DNA from: an uncultured Bacteroidales bacterium
GTDB taxonomy: Bacteria; Bacteroidota; Bacteroidia; Bacteroidales; Bacteroidaceae
DNA: 64,000 nucleotides
NCBI GenBank assembly: GCA_902778265.1
Contig: CACYXI010000001.1
Span: 186,001-250,000, forward strand
Reading direction: 5' to 3'
Positions 8,581 through 17,079 of this stretch are shown one piece after another. A model generated the notes under the pieces. It saw only the letters and a program-made list of their open reading frames with translations, ran no database searches and had not been told where the DNA came from. How positions within the stretch are numbered: the first letter of the stretch is position 1; each line of letters begins with the position of its first letter. Made by a program: the position numbers and the translations under genes.

Positions 8581-10959
8581 ATGGCAACTAAAGTAGGACA
8601 GAATTCTAATGTTTGGGTGGTATGGAATGTACTACCCGTGGATTATAGTGAGGATAAACTTGAAGAGATACGTTTGCGTTTTGCAAAGAAGTATTCTATT
8701 GAACCCTCTCAGGTAAAAGTAATGCCCAATTACTATACCAATGAAGGTGGGGAGTCTGTATCTCTTAATCAATCCGCGATTAACAATATTCAGGACCCGA
8801 AGTTCCAACAGGAATTGTTCAAGCAGTATTTAGAGGAAAAGGGTATTACTGATTATGATTGGGAGGAAATCTTAAAGATTGATAGCCAGATAAACTCACA
8901 GATAGACTATGATTCCTACGAGCAGGGAAGACGCTATAAGTTAAAGTGGATTGATTGGTCCAACTTCCTCTCCTATGGTCCCAACAACCATTTTGACTTC
9001 ACGAAACTCAAGGGATTGGTTCTTCTCAACGGAACCCCCGCAAACCAAAGTGGCAAATCAACCTTCGCATACGACCTACTCCACTTCTTGTTTTTTGGCC
9101 GCACAAAGTCGGGTAAAGCAGAAGTCTTATCGGAATACTTCAATAGATACCTTCCCAACGAAACAGAGTTAAAGGTGGAGGGCTGTATTGAGGTGGATGG
9201 TATTGATTATGTTATCCGCAGAACGCTCACCCGTCCCGCAGCAGGGAAAAAGACACGCACGGTTACACAGAAAGTAGAATATTTCCGAGTATGTGATAAC
9301 GGTGAATTGGAGGACCTCGCCGAGATGGAAGACCTTCGCGGAGAAAACAATGTCAAGACCACCAAGGCCATCAAGGAAGCAATTGGCAACGAACAGGACT
9401 TTGACCTTGTCATTTCAGCAAATTCAGACAACCTTAAAGATTTAATTAGTCTCAAAGACACCGAGAGAGGAAGGCTCCTTTCAAGATGGATTGGTCTTAT
9501 GCCCATAGAGGACAAGGATGTCAAGGCCCGCGAAATGTGGAATAAGACAATCAACGTCAAGCGCGTATCTTCCTTATATAATAAAGAACAACTCAGCATT
9601 GATATTGATGGGTTGAATACCTCTATTGGCGAAAAGCAGGGGGAGATTGAGAGATACAAGAAGATTGCCGAGGAAAGTAATGCCAAGATTACCGAGGAAG
9701 GAGACAAGAGGGATAAACTCCTCGCTTCCCTTCAGAAAGTGGACGAAACTATTGCCAATACCGATGTTACCACAGTAGAAAGACAATTGGAAGACCTCAC
9801 CGAAAAAGGAAAGACGCTTGCTGCATCCATAGAAGCCCTCAAGGCAAGCATAGCAGCATACGGAGATGTTTCCTTCAATGTGGATGAATATCAGGGTCAG
9901 CAAAACGAGAAAGAAGGAATCATAGAAGAGATTGTCACCATAAAGAGTGCAATAAAGACACTCAAGGATACAAATAAGTCTCTTGCCGAAAGCGAATATT
10001 GTCCTGTATGCCACAGGAAATTTGATAATGTGGATAATTCCGCAACAATAAAGGACAATGAAAATAAAATCAATGCCCTTATTGCCAATGGAGTGGAAAA
10101 GAACAAGCGCAAGGAAGAGTTAGAGGCCTCCCTAACAGAATTGGAGAAGCGCAGAAAGCTCAATTTTGAAAAGAACAAGGCAGAAGTACAGCTTTCAGCA
10201 CAACAGGTTAATCTGACACAGTTGAGAAGCGACTACAAGGAAAAGAAGGCAATTATCAAACAGATTAATGACAACAAGGAGGCAATTCGTCGCAACAATG
10301 AGATAAATGCACAAATAAATATTGTTAAAGCTAATATTTATACTGAAGAGCAAATTCGTAACAACGCGAACAACGAAATTACGATTAACTCAAGAGATAT
10401 TGTCAACATGCAGAACCAAATAAAGGAGAAGCAGGTGTTGATACAGAAAATTTTAGAAGAAGAGAAAATTGAGAAGAATTGGAAAATTTACCTGCTACTG
10501 ATAGGTAAGGATGGTATTTCCAAGATGGTACTGCGAAATGCACTACCCATTATCAACAGCGAGTTAAATCGCCTTTTGGACGGTGTTTGTAACTTTGACG
10601 TGTTGGTGGAGATTAACGAGAAGAACGATGTTGAGTTCTACTTGGTCTCTGACGGGGTAAAACAAAGTTTGGCAAGCGGTTCAGGTTTTGAACAGACTGC
10701 TGCATCTTTGGCATTAAGGGTGGTTCTTGGAAATATGTCGTCGTTATCTAAACCACCATTCCTCCTTTTGGATGAAGTTCTTGGTGGAGTAGCACAGGAG
10801 AATTATGACAACATTAAAAAACTTTACGATAAAATTTTGGCGAATTATGACTTCATTTTCCAAATTACGCACCTCAATAACGAGGTTGTGGATTGGCATG
10901 ATATGACGGTAACGGTCAGCAAGGGTAAGGACCACATTAGTCATATCTCCCAAGTATAA
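8581..10959 (+). CDS. Rad50/SbcC-like recombination nuclease subunit (T4 gp46-type)
   Basis: A 792-residue SMC-like ATPase. It shows a Walker A variant NGTPANQSGKST at ~150-161, a long coiled coil with a zinc-hook CPVC centred at Cys474/Cys477, an ABC signature-like LASGSGFEQ near 697 and Walker B FLLLDEV near 730. With the SbcD/gp47-like partner at 22742 it should form the Mre11-Rad50-type complex that resects ends in recombination-dependent phage replication. The ~100-residue N-terminal extension before the ATPase start is unusual. It lies in a probable early operon with the upstream RHH-like gene and the sigma factor 19 bases downstream. Confidence 0.88.
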   Translation: MATKVGQNSNVWVVWNVLPVDYSEDKLEEIRLRFAKKYSIEPSQVKVMPNYYTNEGGESVSLNQSAINNIQDPKFQQELFKQYLEEKGITDYDWEEILKIDSQINSQIDYDSYEQGRRYKLKWIDWSNFLSYGPNNHFDFTKLKGLVLLNGTPANQSGKSTFAYDLLHFLFFGRTKSGKAEVLSEYFNRYLPNETELKVEGCIEVDGIDYVIRRTLTRPAAGKKTRTVTQKVEYFRVCDNGELEDLAEMEDLRGENNVKTTKAIKEAIGNEQDFDLVISANSDNLKDLISLKDTERGRLLSRWIGLMPIEDKDVKAREMWNKTINVKRVSSLYNKEQLSIDIDGLNTSIGEKQGEIERYKKIAEESNAKITEEGDKRDKLLASLQKVDETIANTDVTTVERQLEDLTEKGKTLAASIEALKASIAAYGDVSFNVDEYQGQQNEKEGIIEEIVTIKSAIKTLKDTNKSLAESEYCPVCHRKFDNVDNSATIKDNENKINALIANGVEKNKRKEELEASLTELEKRRKLNFEKNKAEVQLSAQQVNLTQLRSDYKEKKAIIKQINDNKEAIRRNNEINAQINIVKANIYTEEQIRNNANNEITINSRDIVNMQNQIKEKQVLIQKILEEEKIEKNWKIYLLLIGKDGISKMVLRNALPIINSELNRLLDGVCNFDVLVEINEKNDVEFYLVSDGVKQSLASGSGFEQTAASLALRVVLGNMSSLSKPPFLLLDEVLGGVAQENYDNIKKLYDKILANYDFIFQITHLNNEVVDWHDMTVTVSKGKDHISHISQV

Positions 10960-10978
10960 GAGACTATGTTTAACTTAA

Positions 10979-11662
10979 ATGCTAAGAACGAAGAATGACA
11001 ACAATGTCTATGACAAAAGCGCCGAAGTTTACATCAATGATATAGTAAACATTAAGCCACTGAAAAAGAGCGAGGAATATCGCATTTGGAAGAAATATAA
11101 GGAAACGGGCGATATATCCTTAAGAAACAAACTTGTTACGAGCAATCTTAAATTTGTAATGAAGGTTGCAAAGGAATTCCGAGGAAGGGGACTTTCATAT
11201 CAGGACCTGATAGAAGAAGGCAATTTGGGTCTTATAAGGGGGATTGAGAAGTTCGACGGGAGCAAGAATGTAAAGGTTATCAGCTATTCTGTGTGGTGGA
11301 TTAAGCAAGCCATAATGGAAGCGTTGGAAAAACGAAATCAGTCCGATTGCGAGGACCTTCCATATGATTACACAAGCAATGATTATTACGAAAAGGAGGA
11401 AGAATCTTCTTGTGTCAGCACCGAATATATAAGCGACGATAAGGAAGGGGAGGAAGACCCCCAAAAAGCCCACTTAAAGGAACTCATGGCTTGCCTAACA
11501 CCAAGAGAAGCCGATGTTATTTCAATGTATTATGGCCTCAACGGTGAAACCCCTCTGAACTTGGAAGATATCGGCACGGAAATAGGACTGACCAAAGAGC
11601 GCGTTCGTCAAATAAGCGAAACCGCCCTGAAGAAAATGAGAGAGAAGAGTCTCTTTGTTTAG
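10979..11662 (+). CDS. Phage sigma-70-family RNA polymerase sigma factor
   Basis: A 227-residue protein. Region 2 is clear: 'NLKFVMKVAKEFRGRGLSYQDLIEEGNLGL', then 'ISYSVWWIKQAI' (regions 2.3/2.4, -10 recognition). Region 4.2 is 'NLEDIGTEIGLTKERVRQISETALKKMR' (helix-turn-helix). Region 1.1 and a full region 3 are absent; the linker is short and acidic. It probably redirects host RNA polymerase to phage late promoters. The repeated ACTATTTAT element in this window is the natural candidate target. It lies in the early operon after the Rad50-like gene, consistent with an early-made late regulator. The target assignment is inference. Confidence 0.88.
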   Translation: MLRTKNDNNVYDKSAEVYINDIVNIKPLKKSEEYRIWKKYKETGDISLRNKLVTSNLKFVMKVAKEFRGRGLSYQDLIEEGNLGLIRGIEKFDGSKNVKVISYSVWWIKQAIMEALEKRNQSDCEDLPYDYTSNDYYEKEEESSCVSTEYISDDKEGEEDPQKAHLKELMACLTPREADVISMYYGLNGETPLNLEDIGTEIGLTKERVRQISETALKKMREKSLFV

Positions 11663-11686
11663 ATATCACGAACAAAACTTCATTAT

Positions 11687-12034
11687 ATGGCAAAAAAAAC
11701 AACAAAAGTAGTGGGAACCAAGAGTACCACAGTTAAAGCTGCGGCAAAAAAAGCACAGCCCAAAACAAAAGTAGAAGAACCCCTCAAGGTAGCAGAACCT
11801 GAGCAGAAACTGAATCTTGAGGAGCTTAACAATGAGGTTCAGAAAGTATCTGAAACCGTTGAAGAAACAATTGAAAGCCTCAACACCACATTAGAGAAGG
11901 CCGAGAGCAAAGAAGATGCCGTAAAGGTTCTTGAAGGCGCAGAGAAGAAACTCAAGGAGGAGCAGGCAAAATTGGAAAGAATCGCAAAGAAGGCACCAAA
12001 GACCACATCTTATTGGAATGGCTCTATGTGGTGA
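11687..12034 (+). CDS. Lys/Ala-rich N-terminus plus coiled-coil protein
   Basis: A 115-residue protein with a histone-H1-like basic start (AKKTTKVVGTK..AAAKKAQPKTK). An acidic heptad region (~45-100, 'EELNNEVQKVSETVEETIESL') is predicted to form a coiled coil, and the end is aromatic (SYWNGSMW). It could bind DNA or act as a scaffold. No family recognised. Confidence 0.5.
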   Translation: MAKKTTKVVGTKSTTVKAAAKKAQPKTKVEEPLKVAEPEQKLNLEELNNEVQKVSETVEETIESLNTTLEKAESKEDAVKVLEGAEKKLKEEQAKLERIAKKAPKTTSYWNGSMW

Positions 12035-12089
12035 TTTTTCGGAAACTATGTACCTGTCGTCCAAAAACAACTCTTAAATTATTGAAATC

Positions 12090-12302
12090 ATGACAATTAT
12101 TGAAATATTACCGTTCTTCTTAAAAGGTGGAAAAATAAGAAGGGAATCTTGGGGCAAAAACGCATATTATCAAAAAGATGGGATTATAGTCCATTCTGTG
12201 TACAATAATAACGGGACAAGTGGCGATTGTAAAGCATATATTTCAGAACCATTGTTCAGCCTTGATGACATAATGGGTAATGATTGGACAACAAGTATAT
12301 AG
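12090..12302 (+). CDS. DUF2829 / Tad2-like small protein
   Basis: A 70-residue protein with the layout of the DUF2829 (Thoeris anti-defence 2) family: 'ILPFFLKGGKIRRESWGKNAYY' near the N-terminus (family pattern ..G..v.R.gW....), a short beta region, then 'SLDDIMGNDWT' at the end (family pattern L...D..a.DW). Characterised Tad2 proteins sequester the gcADPR signal of Thoeris immunity, but many DUF2829 members are untested. Anti-defence activity here is inference; the fold assignment is reasonable. Confidence 0.6.
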   Translation: MTIIEILPFFLKGGKIRRESWGKNAYYQKDGIIVHSVYNNNGTSGDCKAYISEPLFSLDDIMGNDWTTSI

Positions 12303-12323
12303 TTTCCATTTTTTCCCCATCCT

Positions 12324-12333
12324 AACTATTTAT
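12324..12333 (+). promoter_or_regulatory. ACTATTTAT late-type promoter element
   Basis: AACTATTTAT followed by TATAAAA, 16 bases upstream of ATG 12350. Confidence 0.65.
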
Positions 12334-12349
12334 TATAAAATGGTATTGA

Positions 12350-12859
12350 ATGATGACTCAAGACGAAATTACAAGAAATATGTTGCGAAGAATCAATGAG
12401 GTTCGAGCAGGCGAGGTGGCCAAAAGAGCACTCAACGAGGCAGAAGAGAGGGCGGAAACCCCAAAGGAAACTGCAATTGCAATTACAGACGACCCCCGTT
12501 TCGGTCAGCAGGTAATGTCCACACAAATCAGGGCATTCCGTGCTGCCGTTGATGGCGGTGCCGAATTTGCCGCCGCTGACCCGCAGAATCCCGCTTCAAG
12601 CCCACTCATTTTCCTTCCCGAAACCAAGAACCTTATTTTCTCAGGCTCAATTCCGAGTATGGGCAATCTAAAGTTCCAAATGCAGCTACGTTCTTCCGCT
12701 TGCGGTCTATTCATTTTCTGTACACAAGGCACCGTTTTAAGCGACGAAGCACTATCCAAACTCTATAAACTTCAAGGATTTTATAAATCATGGGTCGAAG
12801 AGTGGAACATGGAAAGCGCTGACCTTGAACGACTTGCAAGAATTATAGAAAATGACTAA
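12350..12859 (+). CDS. Probable virion-associated protein
   Basis: A 169-residue protein with a helical charged N-terminus (DEITRNMLRRINEVRAGEVAKRALNEAEERAE) and a more hydrophobic C-terminal domain (LIFLPETKNLIFSGSIP). It has its own late-type element and its own terminator. I do not recognise the family; a structural role is suggested only by late regulation and neighbours. ATG 12353 is an alternative start. Confidence 0.5.
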   Translation: MMTQDEITRNMLRRINEVRAGEVAKRALNEAEERAETPKETAIAITDDPRFGQQVMSTQIRAFRAAVDGGAEFAAADPQNPASSPLIFLPETKNLIFSGSIPSMGNLKFQMQLRSSACGLFIFCTQGTVLSDEALSKLYKLQGFYKSWVEEWNMESADLERLARIIEND

Positions 12860-12863
12860 AATG

Positions 12864-12886
12864 AGGTGGTTTAACCACCTTTTTTT
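12864..12886 (+). terminator. Intrinsic terminator
   Basis: Perfect inverted repeat AGGTGGTT/AACCACCT followed by seven T, directly after the gene ending at 12859. Confidence 0.85.
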
Positions 12887-12895
12887 GTTTCTTCT

Positions 12896-12905
12896 AACTA
12901 TTTAT
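12896..12905 (+). promoter_or_regulatory. ACTATTTAT late-type promoter element
   Basis: AACTATTTAT followed by TTTAAAGG, 23 bases upstream of ATG 12929. It heads a probable late operon 12929-15480. Confidence 0.65.
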
Positions 12906-12928
12906 TTTAAAGGTGATTTTGCCACATT

Positions 12929-13126
12929 ATGAAAAAGTTTATTATAACAGAGTCACAAGCCCGCATGCTTCTCGAAAAAAGCATGTCCAAAGACGAGATT
13001 AAAGACGTCGTGGACAGCAAAGAATTTGAGAAGAAGGTTAAAACAATCACAGGGGACGTGATTAAGAAGCTGTTTCAGATTTTGTGGCAAAAGAACAACT
13101 TTTACGACAACGAGATAAGAAAATGA
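12929..13126 (+). CDS. Small late protein with ITESQAR N-terminal motif
   Basis: A 65-residue Lys-rich helical protein. Its N-terminus MKKFIITESQARMLLEKS closely resembles MKTFVLTENQARLIAES of the minus-strand gene at 34613. Its TGA stop overlaps the next ATG (ATGA at 13123-13126), indicating translational coupling. Function unknown; the shared N-terminus may be a targeting or core-association peptide. Confidence 0.6.
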   Translation: MKKFIITESQARMLLEKSMSKDEIKDVVDSKEFEKKVKTITGDVIKKLFQILWQKNNFYDNEIRK

Positions 13127-13740
13127 GCGCAAAGACAAACAAGCCGCTTTGTGAGAACCACTTCGGCGAGGACGATGAAATGACGAGATATGCTTTCATG
13201 AGCAACATGGAGGCTTATATGCTTGACTTATTGAATCACCCCGGCACAGGGAATGTCTCCGAGTTTCTTAAAAAACACGGTATAGACAACCAAAAGGCAC
13301 AAGAACTACTACTTACAAGGCGCGACCCGAAAGACCCATATTCTGCAATTATGTTCAAAAAGACATCAATCAAGAAAGGACCCGACGGAAAAGATGTCTT
13401 CGCCATTTCTTATCGCGTTCCCCGTGAAAATTTAAAAAGAAAGCTTAGAGACCTTTACATTTCCCTTTTTGAAAGTAATATTATCGATGGTACACAACTT
13501 GACGAAACCGATTGCGGAGAATCAAGCGGGCAGTATGTGGCACCTCTTATGAACGGCACCCCAATTCGGCGCAAAACTATTTATATGACACAAGAGCAGG
13601 TAAATGAAATTGCAAAAGTGTTGAAGGAAGAAGCGGGAGACCCAATGGGTGGAGGATATGATGCCCCCGCTTTTGTTCGGAAAGCAGGCGACCCCGCATA
13701 TAACCACAAGGACATGATAAAGGGAGGTATTGAAAAGTGA
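13123..13740 (+). CDS. Hypothetical virion protein
   Basis: A 205-residue protein with the start chosen at the ATGA overlap (a frame extending further upstream lies inside the previous gene). It has a mixed alpha/beta composition with 'ISYRVPRENLKRKLRDLYISLFE' in the middle and a Gly/Pro-rich end ('GDPMGGGYDAPAFVRKAGDPAYN'). It is coupled on both sides (ATGA upstream, GTGA downstream) in a late operon. No recognised family. Confidence 0.55.
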   Translation: MSAKTNKPLCENHFGEDDEMTRYAFMSNMEAYMLDLLNHPGTGNVSEFLKKHGIDNQKAQELLLTRRDPKDPYSAIMFKKTSIKKGPDGKDVFAISYRVPRENLKRKLRDLYISLFESNIIDGTQLDETDCGESSGQYVAPLMNGTPIRRKTIYMTQEQVNEIAKVLKEEAGDPMGGGYDAPAFVRKAGDPAYNHKDMIKGGIEK

Positions 13741-13946
13741 ATTACACAGGATACGGTTTCAGCGCACTTGACGCAAAAACAATGAGCGCACTGAATCAAA
13801 TAAATAAAGAAATCGCCAACGAAAAGAAAAAAGAAACCATAGACGAAGACGCCCTCCTAAAACTATATGAGATACAGCAAAGTCTGTTAATGGACAATGG
13901 GACATTCGGTGTTGGTTTAAATAGATGCGGATATTATCCTTATTAA
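13737..13946 (+). CDS. Small coupled late protein (GTG start)
   Basis: A 69-residue protein starting at GTG 13737, which overlaps the upstream TGA (GTGA), with a purine-rich GGGAGG ~10 bases before. It has a central amphipathic helix ('MSALNQINKEIANEKKKETIDEDALLKLYEIQQ') and a Tyr/Gly-rich end. Function unknown. Confidence 0.5.
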   Translation: MNYTGYGFSALDAKTMSALNQINKEIANEKKKETIDEDALLKLYEIQQSLLMDNGTFGVGLNRCGYYPY

Positions 13947-13963
13947 AAAAAATATAAGCTAAG

Positions 13964-14770
13964 ATGGAAACAAGATTAACCGTAGGAGAATTTAAAAAAC
14001 TCGTTAGGGAAAGTGCAGGAGAATTCAAACCTAAATTTGGTGTTGGTTACAATGCAAAGGACGAGAAAAAAGAAAACGACAAGTCCTACAAAGATTCAGA
14101 AAAGAAGGCTCTTGACTACAACCCTATGAAGGAGCCAAAGAAGGCGGAGTACAAGAAAGTAGACGCCAACAGAACAACTCTTGACATTCAACCCGACAAC
14201 GAGCTTGACGATGCAACAAAAGAGCGCTATAAAGCTCAGGCCGAAGGCTACACCTCTGTTGCAGAGAAGAACAACGGGATTGAAAAAAGTGGCGAGTTCA
14301 ATGATAAAGAGTACAAGGGATTCAAGAAATCAGCAGAAGATTTCCATAAGAACGAAAAACTTCTGAAGAAGTCAGGTCTTGCAGCAAGAACATATCCCGA
14401 CGACGCATTTGACCGCGAGGATATGTATGAAGGCGTTTCCTATAATACAGCATATTTCAAAAAGACACAGTTCCTTACCGAGGGTCACATGGCATCCCTT
14501 ATTCCCGATGAATTAAAGGAAGAAGGCAAAAGGTTTTGGATGAAAGATAAGACGGGAAACCGCTATCTTGTTGAATGGAGTGACAATAGGAGCAATATCA
14601 TTACTCACGTCAACAAACAGGGAATGATGGAATCCATCAACAGGATGAAGGAATTGATGAACTATAATCCTAACGCGAAGATTGTTGAATCAAAGAATAG
14701 TAGGGGAGCGGCGGTTTCGGAAGATTTCTTCCAAGCCACCATGGATAACGCAAGAAAATATATCAAATAG
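13964..14770 (+). CDS. Late charged protein, likely virion/scaffold-associated
   Basis: A 268-residue protein. It begins METRLTVGEFKKLVRES, another 'x(L/I)T..EF/QxRxLxxES' type N-terminus. The region ~25-150 is very Lys/Glu-rich and probably disordered. A small folded domain follows ('FWMKDKTGNRYLVEWSDNRSNIITHVNKQ', 'INRMKELMNYN'). Composition and position suggest a scaffold or internal head protein. No enzymatic motif. Confidence 0.5.
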   Translation: METRLTVGEFKKLVRESAGEFKPKFGVGYNAKDEKKENDKSYKDSEKKALDYNPMKEPKKAEYKKVDANRTTLDIQPDNELDDATKERYKAQAEGYTSVAEKNNGIEKSGEFNDKEYKGFKKSAEDFHKNEKLLKKSGLAARTYPDDAFDREDMYEGVSYNTAYFKKTQFLTEGHMASLIPDELKEEGKRFWMKDKTGNRYLVEWSDNRSNIITHVNKQGMMESINRMKELMNYNPNAKIVESKNSRGAAVSEDFFQATMDNARKYIK

Positions 14771-14772
14771 GC

Positions 14773-15480
14773 ATGTCTGTAATTAATGAAACTCCACAGG
14801 CAGAGGTTCAGGACAGCGGAAAAGTAATTGGATGGCTCGACAAACTTCTCGCCCTTGAACAGCGCTACGGCGTTGCGAAGATTCTTGTTGGCATTATCAT
14901 GCTCTTCTTTATGATAACACTGACAACCGTGGCGTTTAACCCCACGATTATTGTCAACGCGATAGAGAAGGTACAGCAAAAGGCCCACAATGAAGGAATG
15001 CAAAAACGCTTGGCCGCTGACCCCATCATTAGGTCCAACCTTGCTGAACTCAGATTAGCGTTAGGCGCATCACGAACCTTCGTTCTCGAAACACACAACG
15101 GAGGAACAAACCTAACCAATCTTCCTTTCCTATATATTGATATGACCTATGAGGATTCCGAACCCGGTACTCTTCCTTTGGAGACCGACTATAAGAATTT
15201 CCGTCTTTCAAGATACCCCTTCTCAAGTGAACTTTATTCGTGTCACTTTTGGTTCGGAAGCGTCGAACAGATGGAAACAATAGACAAGGAACTGTCCTAT
15301 CGAATGTACACTGACGGTACAAAATATATGGGTCTTATGGTCCTCTACGGGGCTTATAACCCATGCGGCGTCTTGGGCGTAATCTATTGTAATGAAAATC
15401 ACCCCAACGCAGAAGTAATCAACATTGAATTACAGAAACACGGAGCAAGAATCGCAACGCTCTTAAATAATGAGCGATAG
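14773..15480 (+). CDS. Single-pass membrane protein with GAF-like soluble domain
   Basis: A 235-residue protein with a short cytoplasmic start and one hydrophobic helix (~38-58, ILVGIIMLFFMITLTTVAF). A ~170-residue domain follows with 'LRLALGASRTFVLETHNGGTNLTNLPFLYID' and 'GLMVLYGAYNPCGVLGVIYC', reminiscent of GAF-type sensor or lysis-control ectodomains. In a late operon ended by a terminator, a role in lysis timing (holin/antiholin-like) is possible but unproven. Confidence 0.5.
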   Translation: MSVINETPQAEVQDSGKVIGWLDKLLALEQRYGVAKILVGIIMLFFMITLTTVAFNPTIIVNAIEKVQQKAHNEGMQKRLAADPIIRSNLAELRLALGASRTFVLETHNGGTNLTNLPFLYIDMTYEDSEPGTLPLETDYKNFRLSRYPFSSELYSCHFWFGSVEQMETIDKELSYRMYTDGTKYMGLMVLYGAYNPCGVLGVIYCNENHPNAEVINIELQKHGARIATLLNNER

Positions 15481-15501
15481 CATTTCAACAACATACAAAG
15501 A

Positions 15502-15531
15502 AAGCCGCAGGTTAATTCCTACGGCTTTTTT
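15502..15531. terminator. Bidirectional terminator of the shared GCCGCAGG family
   Basis: AAGCCGCAGG-TTAAT-TCCTACGGCTT with T-runs on both strands, between convergent genes ending at 15480 (+) and 15533 (-). Almost the same sequence as the terminator at 27002. Confidence 0.85.
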
Positions 15532-15532
15532 G

Positions 15533-16669
15533 TTAAATGGCGTAAATACCTAACGGTGTTAATTTCTGAATCTCAAGTTGGTTCTGCATTAATTTTGCGT
15601 TTTCTTCCATGACATTTGCAGGACGCAGACGTTCAAGGCGCTTATCCAAACGGTCCATTGTCTTGTCATATTCATCCTTTCCCTGCTGGATTAACATTTG
15701 GTAATCCATACTGAGTTCAGCCTGCGGAATACTAACCTTTCCTTGGAATTTACCACGAATAATGCCAAGCAGCTCCTTCGCTTTAGCAATAAGCAACTGA
15801 CGCACAACGGTCTTTGAGGGGTCATTCAAGAACCCAAATTCAACCCTCGACATTGGAACTTGGTCAGGAGAAAGAATAACATTATCTGCATTTGCAAGCA
15901 TGCACTCAAGGGCATCATCATCGTCCGTAACATCGTAATATGTGTACCACACATCGCACCCCACAAGGCCATATACGCCGCCCATATAACCAATACTATT
16001 AAATGAGAAACGGCTACCGGGTGTAGACATAAGGTGTATGATGTGGGTTCCGTCAGGGCCCGCAGTTACCTTATATGTCATTGCTCCACGCAGAAGACTA
16101 TTCTTAAAGTTCAGGTCGCTTGCAAGATAAGCAATGTCAGAAGACTGCATCGTATAGAAACCGCCCATCATACTGCCCATGTAGCCCGCGCCCATTCCTG
16201 CGCCCATACCAAAGCCAAGGCCGAAGCCGAGACCACTATAATTGGCAAAGAGAGCCAAATCGGTTGACGGAGGGGCAACATACATCACCTTATTGATAAC
16301 ACGCCCCGCAGGGACAACATAGGACTGCTTGCCCATCTCAATGTGGATATAGTCTTTTTTAAGCTCCCATTTACCCGTTTGCTGCAGCCCGACTTCCTTA
16401 GAAAACCATTGGCTATAGTCTTTTGCCATATCAAGGCTACGCATAGTAAAGGCGTAAGCAAGTTCCTTGGACGTTATATTCTTTCCATAAAGAGCAATCC
16501 AATTGTTATCAATGATTGCATTTTGGGTCCTCTCCAAGTAATCTCCTATTGCTATGTCTAACAAATCACAAAGTTGTTGGTCAGTCAGTTCAACACTTCT
16601 GACTCCACTACCGAGAGCCGTTCTTACCAACTCAAACAATCTTGCAACCTCATCGTTAATTTTAGCCAT
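15533..16669 (-). CDS. Probable virion structural (neck/tail-type) protein
   Basis: A 378-residue protein. The N-terminus 'DEVARLFELVRTALGSGVRSVELTDQQLCDLLDIAIGDY' followed by 'TQNAIIDNNW' resembles neck or tail-completion proteins of large T4-like phages. A Gly/Met-rich low-complexity stretch sits at ~150-172 (GLGFGLGFGMGAGMGAGYMG). The C-terminus is helical. It is expressed from a late-type element 142 bases upstream with an unusual structured leader between. The exact virion part is not determined. Confidence 0.5.
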   Translation of the reverse strand: MAKINDEVARLFELVRTALGSGVRSVELTDQQLCDLLDIAIGDYLERTQNAIIDNNWIALYGKNITSKELAYAFTMRSLDMAKDYSQWFSKEVGLQQTGKWELKKDYIHIEMGKQSYVVPAGRVINKVMYVAPPSTDLALFANYSGLGFGLGFGMGAGMGAGYMGSMMGGFYTMQSSDIAYLASDLNFKNSLLRGAMTYKVTAGPDGTHIIHLMSTPGSRFSFNSIGYMGGVYGLVGCDVWYTYYDVTDDDDALECMLANADNVILSPDQVPMSRVEFGFLNDPSKTVVRQLLIAKAKELLGIIRGKFQGKVSIPQAELSMDYQMLIQQGKDEYDKTMDRLDKRLERLRPANVMEENAKLMQNQLEIQKLTPLGIYAI

Positions 16670-16810
16670 ATTTTATCCTCTTTCTTTCCGATTGACATAC
16701 TCCTACGATTAAAATCATGGAATTCTTGGTTCAAACGCGACTGCCGATAACCTTATGGTCCGCGGACTTACCAACGCTCACCAATTCGTCGATGCCCCGA
16801 CGACTTTATA
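16670..16810 (-). other. Structured 5' leader (~140 nt) of the 15533-16669 gene
   Basis: On the minus strand, transcription from the late-type element would give a leader that opens with the hairpin TCGTCG-GGGCAT-CGACGA. A perfect palindrome GTCCGCGGAC follows ~20 nt later, then further GC-rich sequence, and an AGAGGAT near the start codon. It is much more GC-rich than other intergenic DNA here and contains no ORF. It could control translation or bind a protein. Not a recognisable riboswitch or tRNA. Confidence 0.45.
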
Positions 16811-16820
16811 GTAAATAGTT
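16811..16820 (-). promoter_or_regulatory. Late-type element (AACTATTTAC) before the structured leader
   Basis: Minus strand AACTATTTAC followed by TATAAAG; one mismatch to the window consensus. Unlike the others it sits ~140 bases from its start codon. Confidence 0.55.
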
Positions 16821-16886
16821 TCTTTTTAAAGTTTTCTCTTGCCTTTTTACTAAAAAGCAATATATTATTACTAAAGAAGTTGAAAA

Positions 16887-17078
16887 ATGATACTCTCAAG
16901 GATTATTCTATTCGTATTTATTTTCTCTGTCATTTTCCTGTTCAGAGAGGCCTACCTTTTCGTAAGCGCCCTGTTCAACGATAAAAAGGCCGAGGAATAT
17001 AAGCCGAGCCCTGTACGAAAAATCGGTGTTGGCGCGGCACTTTCTTTCATAATATCAACACTAATTATTGGTTTCTAA
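16887..17078 (+). CDS. Small two-helix membrane protein
   Basis: A 63-residue protein with two hydrophobic helices (~4-18 and ~46-62) separated by a charged loop (NDKKAEEYKPSPVRK). It starts a co-directional run through 18994. Membrane location is clear; function unknown. Confidence 0.55.
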   Translation: MILSRIILFVFIFSVIFLFREAYLFVSALFNDKKAEEYKPSPVRKIGVGAALSFIISTLIIGF

Positions 17079-17079
17079 G

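Noticed and set aside
16690..16800. Possible tRNA (GGTTCAA-like T-loop and GC-rich stems)
   Set aside because: No consistent acceptor, anticodon and T stems could be folded on either strand; the palindromes fit a leader structure better.
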